Shown here: positions 22,323 through 33,715 of the stretch, one piece after another
How positions within the stretch are numbered: position 1 is the stretch's first letter
Layout: each line of letters begins with the position of its first letter
Assembly: GCA_037126765.1 (NCBI GenBank)
Contig: JBBCBC010000001.1
Span: forward strand, 34,518,804 to 34,582,803
DNA: 64,000 bases
Reading direction: 5' to 3'
From: Stenogyne calaminthoides
Lineage: Eukaryota; Streptophyta; Magnoliopsida; Lamiales; Lamiaceae
Notes under the pieces: model-generated
Databases searched by the model: none
Told to the model about the DNA's origin: nothing
The model's input: the letters and a program-made list of their open reading frames with translations, nothing else
Made by a program: the position numbers and the translations under genes

Positions 22323-25215
22323 ATGGCCTCCGACTCTAAATCCGCTCCTGCGCCCCCTCCATTTATGGTTTCGTCGTCATCCGACGACGACAACACGGCG
22401 ATCGTTGAACTGTACCGCCGTAGCCACAGTGAGACCGCCGCCCCTAACCTCGCAGTGCCCCCGACCGTCGGTGCCCCAAGCGCCGGTCAAGATGATAATG
22501 GAGACGACAATGATCAATTCTTGATGGAGTTGGAGGAAATAACCCATATTCCAGCCCTGGAGCTGAGCTCTCTTCGTATGGCCGCGTCGGCGAGGGTGGA
22601 GGAGTTCGGGTCCTCTAACCTGCCCCGGAAGTATGGGGCCTATGAGCGGGTCTTTGACTATCGCTCTTACGAGGCCAAGGCCCCATACAAGAGACCTGGC
22701 CGCAGCTACCGGAAGTCGGTCAAGTCGGACTTTGTGGCATCGCTTGAGAAAAACATGTTGGTTCTTTTAGACGGATATGTGCGATCCCTCCGCCGCCTTT
22801 ACAAGGTCCCCCGAGATGTGCACTTTTATGGGGTGACCTCCGAGGAAAGCGCCGATCAGCCGCCACCTGGGATGATCATGGTGAATGAGCACACAATGGA
22901 GGCCGGGATTCGATTTCCGCTTCACCCGGCTATCTCACACTTGCTGGCGGATTGGAACCAGAGACTAACCCAGATCACTCCTAATGGATGGAGCTACATT
23001 ATATCTACCATGACAGTGCTCGGTCAGGCCGGGCTACGCCGATTACCAACTCCGAGTGAACTGGCCTTCGTGATGATGCCCATCCACCAAGTCGGCGGCT
23101 ATAACGCCGTGCGGCTTCGCAAAGGCCGGGAGCTCATGAGCGGGATCCCAAATAAGGTTGAGAGTTGGCATAACAAATGGTGGTTCGTTGGGGGGGTGTG
23201 GGAGTCCGTGGACCCTGCGAGCACTTTACCGATCCTTGTCCCAACCGACTATGCAATTCGGGTCGCCCACGGTAGGTTTCACCTTTTCCGACTTAGTTGT
23301 TTGTACTGATCTAATTCTCCTCTTCTTTTGTAGTCTTCACGCCCGCTTTTGTCAACCTTTACTGGGATTTCCTGGAGGTGTATAACACTATTCGCGACAC
23401 TCCACCGATTTGGCGGGACGTGAATGCTTTGAACTCCGAGCTCGACCGACTTAACGCTGGCCTATACACATACCAGTGTCATTTGAAAATCCCCTGTAAG
23501 CATTCTCACTCATGTGCTTGTCAAACTTTCATTGTCGACCCGTCTGATCGACTGCAATTTTAATGTTTCTACAGTCCCCAACATCCCCATTTACCGTCGC
23601 CAGCCTCCTGCAGACGTCATGGCCTCCCGCAAGAAGTCTGTTCTAGGGCAGATGAGGCGAGTGGCGGCCTCCGAGGCCGCTCCTCCTAGACCGCCCCCTG
23701 CCAAGGTTGCTCCTCCAAGCTCGATCCCTACCGGCCCCTCCGCCCGTCGATAAAGGCAAGAGGAAGGCTACGGGGTCGACTCCGCCGACTTCCGGGTACG
23801 CTCGGAATAAAGTGAGGGAGGAGATTATGACCTACACATCAGAAATCAACAGGGGGCTGGGGAAGTCAGATCGAGTCCGCCCCACATCGCAACCGGCTAT
23901 TTCGTCCCCGACCTTGCCGCCCACCAGCTCGCGACCTACTTCGCCGGCCCCGAGGAGAGGTCGTCATGAAGATGATGACTCCTTCCTAGGCTGGGACGAG
24001 GAACGAGTGAACGAGTAAGTTTTCATCATGATCCGCATATTCTCTTTGCGTGTTATTTCCAGCGCTCTGACGATTCACCTTTTTTTTTACAGCCCCGACC
24101 TCGGGTCCAACGAATTCTACCCAGAGGTGGTTAGCTTCCATAGGTGCTCACCACTTCAATCGGCCGAGCTCCCTGATAAGTGGCCGGGCTACGTCTCCCG
24201 CAGCGTGCATAACCTCCCCCGGGGGTGGACTCGCACAGATCACGCCAACGCTCGTCGCCAGAAGGTGACGGGCAACATGTACTCGGCCATGGTCTACACC
24301 CAAAAGGCGGCCTTTTTCATGGAGAAGATCAGTTCCCAAATAGAGACCGAGCTCCGACATCTCCGGGAGTCGCAAGCTCGGGTAGCTGATCAGGCCAAGA
24401 CGATCTTGGTGGTGGGGGAGACCTAGAAGGGGATGGAGAAGACCAATTCAGAGCACCTTCTGTGGATCTCGACCTTCGAGGGTCGCCTGGCTGAGATGGA
24501 GGATGGACTGGCTGCGGAGAGGGTGAAGTTGGCCCGTGCGGAAGGGTGGCAGGCCGAGGCGGAGGCCGCGCTGGCGGCCGAGAAATTAAAGACGATCCAG
24601 GCGGAGAGACAGGCGGCCGAGGTGGAGGCCGGTCTGAGAGCGGAGCTGGCCGGAATGAAGGGGGAGCAGGACACCAGGGAGGCCCAGTTCAAGGCCGCTG
24701 AGGAGGTAAACGCCAATTTTGCGTACGTGATGGCCTTTGAGGGTGCCATCCGAATCTGTCATCGGGCGAACCCCTCGGGCAACCTTACTGGGCTTGTCGC
24801 CGATCTCAAGGACTATGTCCGTGACAACCCCCTGGCCCCCGATGTTCTGCTGGAGATCCAAGACTTGGAGGACATGGGCATTGATCTCTCATTCTTTCCA
24901 GACCCAAGGCAGATTGTGCGCCCCCTCCCAGACTTTCCGGAGGCTGACCCCCCTGTTGTCATATCTTCTGAACCCAGTGTGGAGAGGGTGCCAAGCATGG
25001 AAGTCATTCCCCCTGCAGTTGTCATTCCCTCCGAGCCCATTGAGGAGGAGGTACCGAGCTCGGAGGTCATTCCCCCAGCAGTCGACATGCCCTCCGAGCC
25101 TATTGTAGAGAAGATATCAAGCTCGGAGGTCGATCCGTCGGCGATTACACAGCAGGAGCCTCCTTTCAGGACGGTCAGCACCCCGCCCTCAACTGCCCCA
25201 GCCGAGAAGGAATGA
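22323..25215 (+). pseudogene. Antisense gene (aORF-1) of the Tat retrotransposon, four exons
   Basis: Reads opposite to gag-pol. Exons inferred from GT-AG sites and frame: 22323-23271, 23334-23495, 23575-24014, 24093-25215; splice phases agree at all three junctions. Product about 890 residues: a Ser/Pro-rich start (MASDSKSAPAPPP), a globular part (NLPRKYGAYERVF, NGWSYIISTMTVLGQ, WHNKWWFVGGVWES, YWDFLEVYNTI), a Pro/Ser-rich linker, an Ala/Glu-rich coiled coil (about 24440-24700) and a repeated EVIPPAVVIPSEP tail. Extra antisense ORFs between pol and the 3' LTR are known from Tat elements; their function is unknown. This copy has one frameshift in exon 3 (about 23740) and an in-frame TAG at 24424. 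I cannot assign an activity. Confidence 0.7.
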
Positions 25216-25387
25216 AGTTGCAGCCCTACCACTCACTTTTTATTTTTCTTTTATCATTGTACCAGCCTTCGGGCCATGATTTGTAATGCACAACCTCCCG
25301 ACCTTCGGGCCCTTATCAATGAAAGAAGTTATTTCGTTTTTCGTCTCATCTAGTATTTGTCTTATTAAATAAAACTCCCATATTTCA
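25216..25387 (+). terminator. 3' end region of aORF-1
   Basis: T-rich stretch after the stop, then CCTTCGGGCCCTTATCAATGAAAGAAG at about 25303 (in parts), where AATGAA-like signals suggest a polyadenylation region. A similar CCTCCAGGTCTTTATTAATGAAA block at 26417 follows the second copy. Confidence 0.4.
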
Positions 25388-25859
25388 TCCCCCTAAGTCG
25401 AAGTTGCAAACTCGAATTGGGGCCTTGACTTGAATTGTATTCTTTCACCGACTTCCGACAAGTCGGACTTCGGACGTGTGCCTCCGCCGAAATCCCATCC
25501 TCGGGGAGGCGAACAGTTACCTCGATTTCTTGAATCGGCGTGACGTGTGACAGACCCGCAATGATGGCTTGGGTACTTGGTGACGCCACACGCTGCGAAT
25601 TGAACCAATCAGTAGTCGCGTTCTGCCTACGCGCTGCCCATGCGGCGCCAATTTCTCTGGGGGGGCCTCGAGAGTTGAAATTTTGCAATCTCACCCCCGC
25701 CTTTTCTCTATAAATAGGACAGGATTTTCAGAGTTACAAAACACATCGTACCCCCTCTGCTCTCCCCGTATATCATCCTTAAGCTTATGTATGAGCAACT
25801 CCGGCGAATCCCCCACTTTGAGGCACCCTCCGGCGACAGGCTTCTCCCGCTTTATACAT
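25388..25859 (+). promoter_or_regulatory. Second copy of the antisense promoter
   Basis: Diverged copy of 21860-22322 with the shared CGGGGAGGCGAACAGT, GACGTGTGACAG and GGGGGGGCCTCGAGAGTT blocks and a TATA box CTCTATAAATAGG at 25706-25718. Confidence 0.65.
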
Positions 25860-26213
25860 ATGGCCTCTTGTATTCAGTCCATCCCTGTGTTTCCCCCATT
25901 TATGATCTTGCCTTCATCGGAGGTTGACCATATGGCCGTTGCCAAGTTTCGTTTCCACCCGGGTGGCGGGTTGGTCACTGCCATAGTGGAGGTGCCCCTG
26001 GCCCTCTGTACCTTGGGCACCGATCGGGATGATGGGATTAATGGTGATGGGCATCTCCTGACATGTAATATGGATTTAGTATTGTATATGCGAATCCGAT
26101 CAAGTCAAAATTCCCTTCACAATCCCTTGAATTTCTTGCACCACATGTATGACACTCGTGTTCATTTAAAGCGGGAAGTCTCATTGCAGCATCTGACACT
26201 TCACAGATGTTGA
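25860..26213 (+). pseudogene. Truncated second antisense gene (aORF-2)
   Basis: The ATG at 25860 starts a frame (MASCIQSIPVFPPFMILPSS) that lines up with the start of aORF-1 (MASDSKSAPAPPPFMVSSSS), but the similarity fades after about 60 codons and nothing like the globular domain follows. It is best read as a partial duplicate of aORF-1 with most of its coding part lost. Confidence 0.6.
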
Positions 26214-26795
26214 AACATACTTTTCTGATAGTTTTGCAGCAACCTCCTTGATATCAGAGAGTCGTGACTCCAGTAATTCCGTAGTCCAGACCAAGTCGCT
26301 AGCTCGAGTAGATCCTTTAGTACAGACCAAGTCGCTAGCTCGCCTCCGAAAAATATATTGTATTGGAATGCTTCCTTTTACCGACCTCCGGGTCTATTGT
26401 AATGGGATTTTTCCCGACCTCCAGGTCTTTATTAATGAAATTCTCCTTTTAATTCCTTTGCTGTGTTGACTCGATTTCCTTATGTGATTTTGCCTAGTCC
26501 TTGTCGTCTTAATGTTTATGCGACTTGTTTACCGGACATTTTCTTAATCGTCTTACAAAGTCGGGATTTATCGCACCCTAAAGGGCTGCGATTTATTCTC
26601 CGATGTTTCGAAAGTCGCACCTCAGGTTCGCACTTCATCGATCATTTGTTTTTTCATGCGGCCTGCACGTTATCAATCATGTCTTTCATGCGACCCACTT
26701 GGTTTACACAGGAATTTTTCATTCAAGTAGAATAGGGAATTAGTGTTAACCGAAACATTTGTTTACATCGATGTGTTCAGTACAAAGGTGTAAAT
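26214..26795. other. Spacer with a gag-like fragment
   Basis: Bases 26250-26350 resemble gag antisense sequence at 19890-19955 (AGAGTCGTGACTCCAGTAATTC against AGAGTCGGGATTCCAGGAGCTC, and two copies of a GTCGCTAGCTCG block). The rest (26350-26795) has no recognisable content apart from a possible polyadenylation block at 26417. Confidence 0.5.
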
Positions 26796-28336
26796 CTATT
26801 GATAATACTTCTTTAGGTGAGTTGCATTCCACGGATATTGGGCCTTGGTCCCATCTGTTTTTCGAGCTCGTATGCCCCATTTGGTAGGACCTTTGATATC
26901 TGGAACGGGCCCTCCCAGTTTGGACCGAGGGCACCTTTTGAGTCTCCGAGTATCTTTTTCAGTACTAGGTCTCCGATCTTGAAACGTCGAAGTCACACCT
27001 TAGAGTTGTAATACCTCTCCGACCTCTACTTGTACCTAGCGTTTCTCATGTTAACCTCCAATCACTTTTCTTCGAGTAGGTCCAGGTTTCTTTCCAAAGC
27101 CTCATCGTTATGATCTAAAGCAACCTGGCTGGTTCTGAAGGACGGGAGGTCGACTTCCGCGGGTACAACTGCCTCCATTCCGAAGGCTAGCGAGTAAGGG
27201 ATTTTGCCAGTTGAATTTCTGCAGGTCGTTCTGTATGACCACAGCACGTCCGGTAGCTCGCTAGCCCATTTCCCCTTTCCCCCCTCGATCTTGGCCTTGA
27301 GCATGTGCTTTATGATTTTGTTCACGGCCTCGACCTAACCGTTTGATTGGGGGTGGTATGGGGTAGAGAACAACTTTGTGATCTTCCACTTTCTGAAGAA
27401 GGCGTCGATCTTCGTACCATCGAACTGCTTTCCATTGTCTGATATGATCGCCTGAGGTAGCCCAAACCTGCAGATAATGTTCTGCCATATGAACCTGATG
27501 ACATGATCCTGGTCTATGGTTGCCAATGCTTCAGACTCGGCCCATTTTGTGAAGTAATCCACCGCTACTAGGGCATACTTGACCGATCCTTGGGCCGTTG
27601 GGAGTGGCCGGATGATGTCTATCCCCCACTTCGCAAAAGGCCAAGGACTGAGGATGCTTGTGAGTTCTTCTAGTGCGACCTTGATGGAGGGGGCATAGAT
27701 CTGGTATTTGTGGCATTTGCGGGCAAAGGTGATAGCATCGGCCCTTAGGGTTGGCCAAAAATATCCCTGCCTTGTGGTCTTGTGGGCCAGCGACTCCCCT
27801 CCAGTGTGGTTTCCGCATGCCCCTTCGTGTATTTCTCGTAGAATGACTTGCCCTTGTTCAGGTGTGATACATCGAAGTAGGGGCATGTCGAAGCCTCGCT
27901 TGTATAACTCCCCGCTGATCATTGTGTATCGTGCGGCCCGTAATTGCAACTGCCCAGCTTGGACGTGATCGGGCGGCAAGAGGCCGCTTATCAAATATTC
28001 CATGATGGGCATCATCCAGTTCGACACCGGGTTTTCCAATGTTGTTACGGTTACTTGCGCGGTGGATGGGTGGGGAAGTGTCGTGATAGTGACATCCTTC
28101 ATATCTGGTGATCCTTCGGAGGTCGCCAGACGAGCTAAAGCATCGCCTCGTGAGTTCCGTTCTCTTGGTATCAGCTTGACATGGATTTGTGCGAACTTCA
28201 GGCATAGTGTTTTTATGATTTCCTGATAGGCCGCCATCCTATCATCCCGGGCCTCGTATTCCCCCGAGACCTGGCAGGCCACGAGCTGAGAGTCGGTATA
28301 GACTTGCAATCTCTTGACGCCCATGGTTGTTGCCAT
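26796..28336 (-). pseudogene. RNase H C-terminus and integrase of Tat unit B
   Basis: From 28336 the frame gives the second RNase H part (LQVYTDSQLVACQVSGEYEA, RNSRGDALARLA) followed by integrase: zinc segment (HEGACGNHTGGESLA, with CHKYQ where CxxC is expected, so one Cys is lost), core motifs GIDIIRPLP, VDYFTKWAES, ISDNGKQFDG and YHPQSNG. A TAG at 27335 (usual residue Gln) interrupts it; then come VNKIIKHML, LWSYRTTCRNSTG and the AVVPAEVDLPS tail. Short remnants reach 26796. Confidence 0.9.
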
Positions 28337-28408
28337 TTCTAAGCCGCTGATGAGCGCCTCATATTCGGCCTCATTATTTGTTGCGAGAAAATCAAAGGTA
28401 ATGGCGTT

Positions 28409-28795
28409 CTAGAATGAGATACCCTCAGGGCTCATTAACACTAGACCGGCTCCCGACTTGTGAGAGGTCGCCGATCCATCTACGAACAACTCCCACGGTA
28501 GGCTGCCCGAACTCCCTGCCTCAGAAGGAAATGTGAGCTCGACTAGGAAATTGGCAAGTGCCTGGGCCTTGACGGCAGGTCGTGGCACGTATGTCACTCC
28601 ATATTGCCCGACCACAATGGTCCATTTGAGGCATCGACCTGATGTGTCTGGTCGGTGGAGCACATTCCTCAACGGTAGGGAAGTGAGGACCTCGACCTGG
28701 TGATCAAAAAAGTACGGTCTCAGCTTCCTCACACTCATGACTAATGCGTAGGTCAGCTTCTCTAACAATGGATAACGTTGTTCTGTTTCGTTCAA
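28409..28795 (-). pseudogene. RNase H N-terminal half of Tat unit B
   Basis: Begins after RT with YALVMSVRKLRPYF and VLTSLPLRNVL (the RT-RNase H connection) and continues to LFVDGSATSHKSGAG, the first catalytic Asp segment. A stop at 28409 parts it from the next segment in the same element. Confidence 0.85.
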
Positions 28796-28840
28796 CGTCT
28801 AACTTACAAAATAAATGGGCAAGTGGATTTGGCCCTCTGC

Positions 28841-29725
28841 TCAGACCAGCACCGAGCTCAAAGCGGTCTCTGAGGCCGCGAGATACAAGAATAACTTCTC
28901 TCCTGGGACGGGTTTGGATAAGATGCTCACATCCGCCAGGTATGTTTTGATTTTTTCAAAGGCATACTGGCTCTCGAGTGTCCATTTGAACTTTACTTTC
29001 TTACGGATCGTGTCGAACATCGGCTTGCACTTGTCCCCCATCCGAGAGATGAATCTGCTTAGTGCGGCCAGGCATCCCGTGAGTTTCTGAAGTTCTTTTT
29101 CATTTTGGGGCGTCCCCATGTCCAGTACGGCCTTAACCTTCCCTAGATTCGCCTCGATCCCCCGCTTACTGACCAGATGTCCCAAGAACTTCCCCAACTC
29201 TACTCCGAAGTTACACTTCTTGTGGTTGAGTCTCATGTTGAACTTCCTGAGGATATCGAAGGTCTGTGCGAGGTGGAACAGGTGATCCTCCCTTTTTAAG
29301 ATTTTGACGACTATATCGTCGACATACACTTCTACTGACTTCCCGATCTGATCGGCAAACATATGATTGACAAGCCTTTGGTAGGTTGCCCCTGCGTTCT
29401 TCAGGCCGAACGACATTCTCTTCCAGCAATATAGATTCTTCTCGGTCAGAAAAGAAGTGTGTTGTCGATCTGGTTCATACATGGCTATTTGGTGATAGCC
29501 TGCGAAAGTATCCATGAACGACATCATCTCGTGTCCGGCCGTGTTATCTATCAGGTGATCGATATGCGGCATGGGAAATAAGTCTTTTGGGTAGGCCTCA
29601 TTGAGGTCGGTAAAGTCGATACACAACCGCCAGGTTCCATTGGACTTTTTCACCAATACTGCATTGGCTACCCACTGTGGCTGGTCGGCCAACATGATCA
29701 GGTCGTTATCTAGCAGCTTCTTCAC
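28841..29725 (-). pseudogene. Reverse transcriptase of Tat unit B
   Basis: 295 codons: VLVKKSNGTWRLCIDFTDLN, FMDTFAGYHQI, the YCWKRMSFGLKNAGATYQRLV stretch (in part) and catalytic YVDDIVVK, then LNHKKCNFGV, GFLGHLVS-like segment and the thumb-RNase H link (FISRMGDKCKPMFD). All key Asp residues are present. The frame upstream of 29725 (to about 29900) is gag-pol linker with a stop near 29765. Confidence 0.9.
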
Positions 29726-29907
29726 CTCTTCGGCTAAAGCGGCATATTTTTCGGGGCCAAATTTCTACCTTTTCTGGGCAACCGGCCTCCGAGATGGATC
29801 AATATGCAGTCGGTGACATGCGACCTCTGGATCGATCCCTACCATGCCCTTGTGCGACCAGGCAAAGACATCCAAGTTATTTTTGAGAAAGTCAATTACT
29901 TCCCCCT

Positions 29908-31017
29908 TCAGGTCGTTCGATATCTTGAAGCCCGATAATGACTTCTAGATCCGGGCGAGTTGGATCTATCTTGACTTTCTCGAGTTCTTCCCCCGGGATG
30001 GCTCTTGGGCCATCTTGTCGGGGGGTCATCGATTTCAGCCTCGATTAGGAATTCATCAGGCTCGTACCCTATTCTTGGATCGAGGTCGCTGTAGGTTCTT
30101 TTTCTGCTTGCTCTTTTCTCATTTAGTTCCCCATCTTGTACATTGCTATCTATTACAAATGTTTGTTTGATAGGTATCTGTGCAGAATTGAAAAGAGACG
30201 AAGAGTAAATCAAACAGCCTCTTACATCGACTTGGTCGACCTTAACGGTGCCGACCAACCCACTCTTGGTGGGAAATTTTACACAAAAGTAGAAAGTAGA
30301 GGACGCAACCTCGAATTCATGTTCAAAAGGCCTCCCCAGGAAATCGTTATAGGAACTGGGAAGGTTGACTACTAGAAAATCTAACAGCCTAGTTGCCCTA
30401 ACTTCGCTATTCAGTGTAGAGACCAGCTCGACGGCCAGTCGGATCATCCCGGTGGGCCTTACAGTAGCGTCACCAAACCCCTTCACGACGTGGTCGCACG
30501 GGGTGATATAGGCATCATAATCCCCGAGCTGGTCCAGGGTTTTCTTGAAAAGGATGTTGCAGAAGGCACCCCCATCGATCAGAAGTCGGCACACTGTAGT
30601 TCCCATGATATTGGCCCGGATCACCAGGGGATCGACATTGGGATACACCACTCCAGCCTTGTCCTTTTCTCCGAACTCGATTGTGCTGGATTCTTTCCCC
30701 AAGGTGAGGACAGGTAACACCATCTTCCTGGCGTTCTCTATCTCCCTTATTTCGGCCTTCATCTTCCGTTTGGAGGAGGAGCAGGAGGCTAACCCCCCGA
30801 CTGTCCCTAGGGGAGAAAGGGTGTGTATCACGCGATCCCCCGTATTTTCAGGCATGGGCGTGATAGGTCGCTCCCCCTGCCCCACTCCCTGGTTGTCATT
30901 CCTGCGGGCGCGCTCTCCTTGCGGGCGACCTCTCGGAGCCTGGTCGCCGTTCTTTTGAGGTCGCTTAACGAATTCGTCGAGCAGGCCGTCTTCGTACAAT
31001 CTCCAAAGCTGGGGCAA
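29908..31017 (-). pseudogene. Gag end and protease of Tat unit B
   Basis: An open frame of 369 codons. It starts in the linker after the zinc knuckle, runs through GQGERPITPMPENTG and the region shared with unit A, and has the aspartic protease site as LLIDGGAFCNILF, where most Tat proteins have DSGA or DGGS, so the active site looks usable. It ends with a proline- and arginine-rich tail at 29908. Confidence 0.85.
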
Positions 31018-32483
31018 CAGATCTTTGCACTCACTGGTATAGTGCCCGGTCTGCTCGTGAAAGTGGCAATACTTGTTGGGGTTCAGTTTGCCCTTATTCT
31101 TTACCGGACGGGTGGGAGAAGTAATTCCCGCTCTCGGATCTGGGTGAAGATGTGTCCGGGGGTCATGCCCAGTGTGTCCATCAACACCAGAATGCTCTCC
31201 TCAAAAGGCTTGAAACTTCCAGACGACTTGTACTGCGAGGCGGCCTTTTTGGAACTTTTCTTGGGCTCTGCGACCTCCTTAGCCTCGGAGAGTAAGGATT
31301 CCAGAGTCCATTGATGTATCGTGTCGCTAGCCCGCCGAAAGTCGGCGTAACTAGCCAGCAATCGGCCATCATCTGTCCGCCAATTTGGTCCCTTCTTGAA
31401 ATTTGAACAGCCCCTAGCGCTTCGCTTCATCCCCAATGGGGTCTCCTTCCAAGATCAGCTTATCGATTCTTTCAATATAGGACCGATCGGTTCTGTAGAT
31501 CCCCTACCGGTGTTCATCAAACGTTATCCAGTCGCAGGTTTAGCCAGGCAAGTGACGATGTCAGAATGCGTCGGGGAATAAGTCGGCAAAGGTTCACCGA
31601 CAAGGGCGGCAGGAGGTAAACCATCGGTGAGCCCGATTGCTCAGTGGTCGAGAAAAAGAGCCGACATTTGGTCGCATCGGGGCGCCATAGAGGCCATGTA
31701 CGAATTATATTTCGCCACGGACCGCGGGTAGCCGTTTTCCAGTATGGCGATCAAAGGTCGCGTTAATCTTCCTTTGGGTAGGAGCCAATGTGACCAGAGC
31801 TCCGAGTGGGGAGTCTGGGACATCGAGGAAAGGATCTGCCCCCACTGGCCCGTTTATATTCTCCATGCGCTCCATCAGTTGTTGGACCGTCCGAAGCCGA
31901 TCTTTGCGACACTCGAAAGTCCGCGACGGTTTGTTGTTGCCTTTATTGTCGGGGGGTCGCCAGAATGTCGCGATCGATCTCTCTTGGCGGTCGTTGTGGT
32001 GGAGGTTCATCATGAGGGCAAGGTCGTTATCCACCCGACACGGTCGAGGCCCGGGATTGCCTCATCTTCAACAATCCCCAAGGCTTCTGGCGAACCCCCA
32101 GGTCGCCAAGTCGATCGAATAGGTTGTTCGATCCTGCCGGCCTCCTAAAGAGCTGGCTATTGCGGACCAGGGGGTGTTTAGCCGGATCATAGGCTAATTG
32201 GCCCGCAGAATGTCCCTTCCGATCCCGTGCTTCCTTATTCTTTGTGGGTCCGGCCTCGGCGCCTTCGTCGGAGCGGAAGTACGCCTCGTCATCGAATCGA
32301 GGCGTTTTTGTTGAGGATGCCATTCTGACCTTTTGCATCCTCCGTCGCACCGGAGTTCCACGGTCGGGGTCATCACTGGTTTTCGTCTAGCTCGATGTGA
32401 GCGGTGTGTTGAGAGCTCACAGAGGCCTCGTGCCGCCAGCGAGGTCGGCTAAATGCCGTTAGATTACCTTGATTGCTTGCCAT
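31018..32483 (-). pseudogene. Gag of Tat unit B, heavily broken
   Basis: Starts at the ATG at 32483, matching that of unit A. The sequence follows unit A but carries many small insertions, deletions and rearranged words, so only short pieces stay in frame (for example 31101-31436 and 31705-32034). Many of the differences from unit A sit at CAG/CTG sites. Confidence 0.85.
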
Positions 32484-32546
32484 CGCTGGATCGAGATTTA
32501 GATGGGTTTTCCTTCAATGAGCAATTATTTCTCGGGGAATTGTGTT

Positions 32547-32564
32547 TCCCACAGACGGCACCAA
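32547..32564 (-). other. Primer-binding site of Tat unit B
   Basis: Minus strand TTGGTGCCGTCTGTGGGA, adjacent to the LTR end at 32566. Confidence 0.8.
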
Positions 32565-32565
32565 T

Positions 32566-33206
32566 TGTTGTACCCGGTTTGATTACCGACGAACAAACAA
32601 ACAATTTGATAGACCCCGATCAATATAGTGGCAAAAGCAATAAATAACACACGATTTGATTACCCCGGTTAAAAATCGTGAAATAGACTACGTGCAGGGG
32701 GCACCAAGCCGGATATTTTCTTCAGATAATTTACGCTTGATACTAAGGTTTCGATCCTTTACAATGTACAATACAAGTTATATTTATAAACATCAAACTA
32801 GGGTTACAGTTTTTGTGGGCTTCATCTCGAGGACCATCCTAGGGATTCGGCCGCCCGTCACAGGATTTCCTTTCTTGTCCCGCAAGTCGCGCTCACAGAT
32901 TCACTTACCCTGGTTATGATCTGAGAAATCCACCTCACTAACTACCCGAATCTTTTCCATGTTTATCTTCACCCGACTTCGAGACCTAATCGGCCCCGAC
33001 CTCCGGATTCTTCCAAGTCGCCATGCCTCCTTTTGCTATCCCAAGCCTCCGCGACCACGTAGCTTCCCAAACTTACTGATGACTTCATCGACCGCTTCAA
33101 GTCGCCTCCGGTCTTCTTTCTGTCTGGGCGAAGTCGGATGATATGGTAGCCATAAGACGGTCCAATCCCCGACTCTCTCCAAGTCGATTTATTTCCTCCT
33201 ACAACA
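32566..33206 (-). repeat. 5' LTR of Tat unit B
   Basis: 641 bases, ends TGTTGTA...TACAACA. Same length as the shared LTR; differences cluster at CAG/CTG sites (for example CCAGGAT at 21347 against CCGGAT at 32709). The next bases 33207-33211 (TCAAC) are the likely target duplication. Confidence 0.9.
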
Positions 33207-33215
33207 TCAACAATG

Positions 33216-33715
33216 AGAAAATATTATTTTAAGGCTCCATGACTTAGGGGAGTGCAAATTTAAGGACAATAAGTTCCAGTTTTGTAAAAGTTGGATATTA
33301 ACAAAAATAGGATATTAATTATTATTTTTTTGGCAAAAGTAAGACATTAACTGTTCTTTTTAGCAAATTCAGGTCATTTTTCTCACACCGACGTGCCTAA
33401 ATCTGCATATACTTAAAACTTATGGGCCTACTTTTATGGAAACTCAAACTTTACCGACCTATATTTGAGTAAACTCAATATTTATGTCTTTTTTTCAAAT
33501 TGAAACTGTCAAACCTACATCTACATGTACTTAAAATTTATTGGTCTATTTTTACGAAAATTCAAACTTTACCGACCTGAATTTGAGTAAACTCAATACT
33601 TATATGTCTACTTTTTTCAAATTGAAACTACCAAACCTACTTATTCCAAACTGAAACTTATTGTCCTTAAATTTCCACGCCTATAGTTATGCACCTCAAA
33701 AATATTTTTCACCGT
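33216..33715. mobile_element. Non-autonomous TIR element beside the Tat LTR
   Basis: Inverted ends of about 70 bases share AAATTTAAGGACAATAAG (33268-33285 and, reversed, 33657-33674) and outward AAAATATT. The middle holds two copies of a 120-base unit (ACTTTACCGACCT...GAGTAAACTCAATA). No transposase frame. The exact ends and target duplication are unclear because the Tat LTR abuts it. Confidence 0.6.

Larger units (their letters stand above)
19215..33206 (-). mobile_element. Tandem pair of Tat-type Ty3-gypsy retrotransposons sharing an LTR
   Basis: On the minus strand: LTR (32566-33206), primer site, gag, protease, RT, RNase H, integrase, antisense genes, polypurine tract, LTR (21208-21848), primer site, gag again, then truncation at 19215. 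The middle LTR has a polypurine tract before it and a primer site after it, so it ends unit B and begins unit A. The knuckle (CHFHEQTGHYTSEC), a primer site reading TTGGCACCGTCTGTGGG and an extra antisense gene after integrase all fit the Tat lineage. Confidence 0.85.

Noticed and set aside
24424..24426. Programmed readthrough of the TAG in aORF-1
   Set aside because: A single C-to-T change (from CAG) explains it more simply; no readthrough context is evident.
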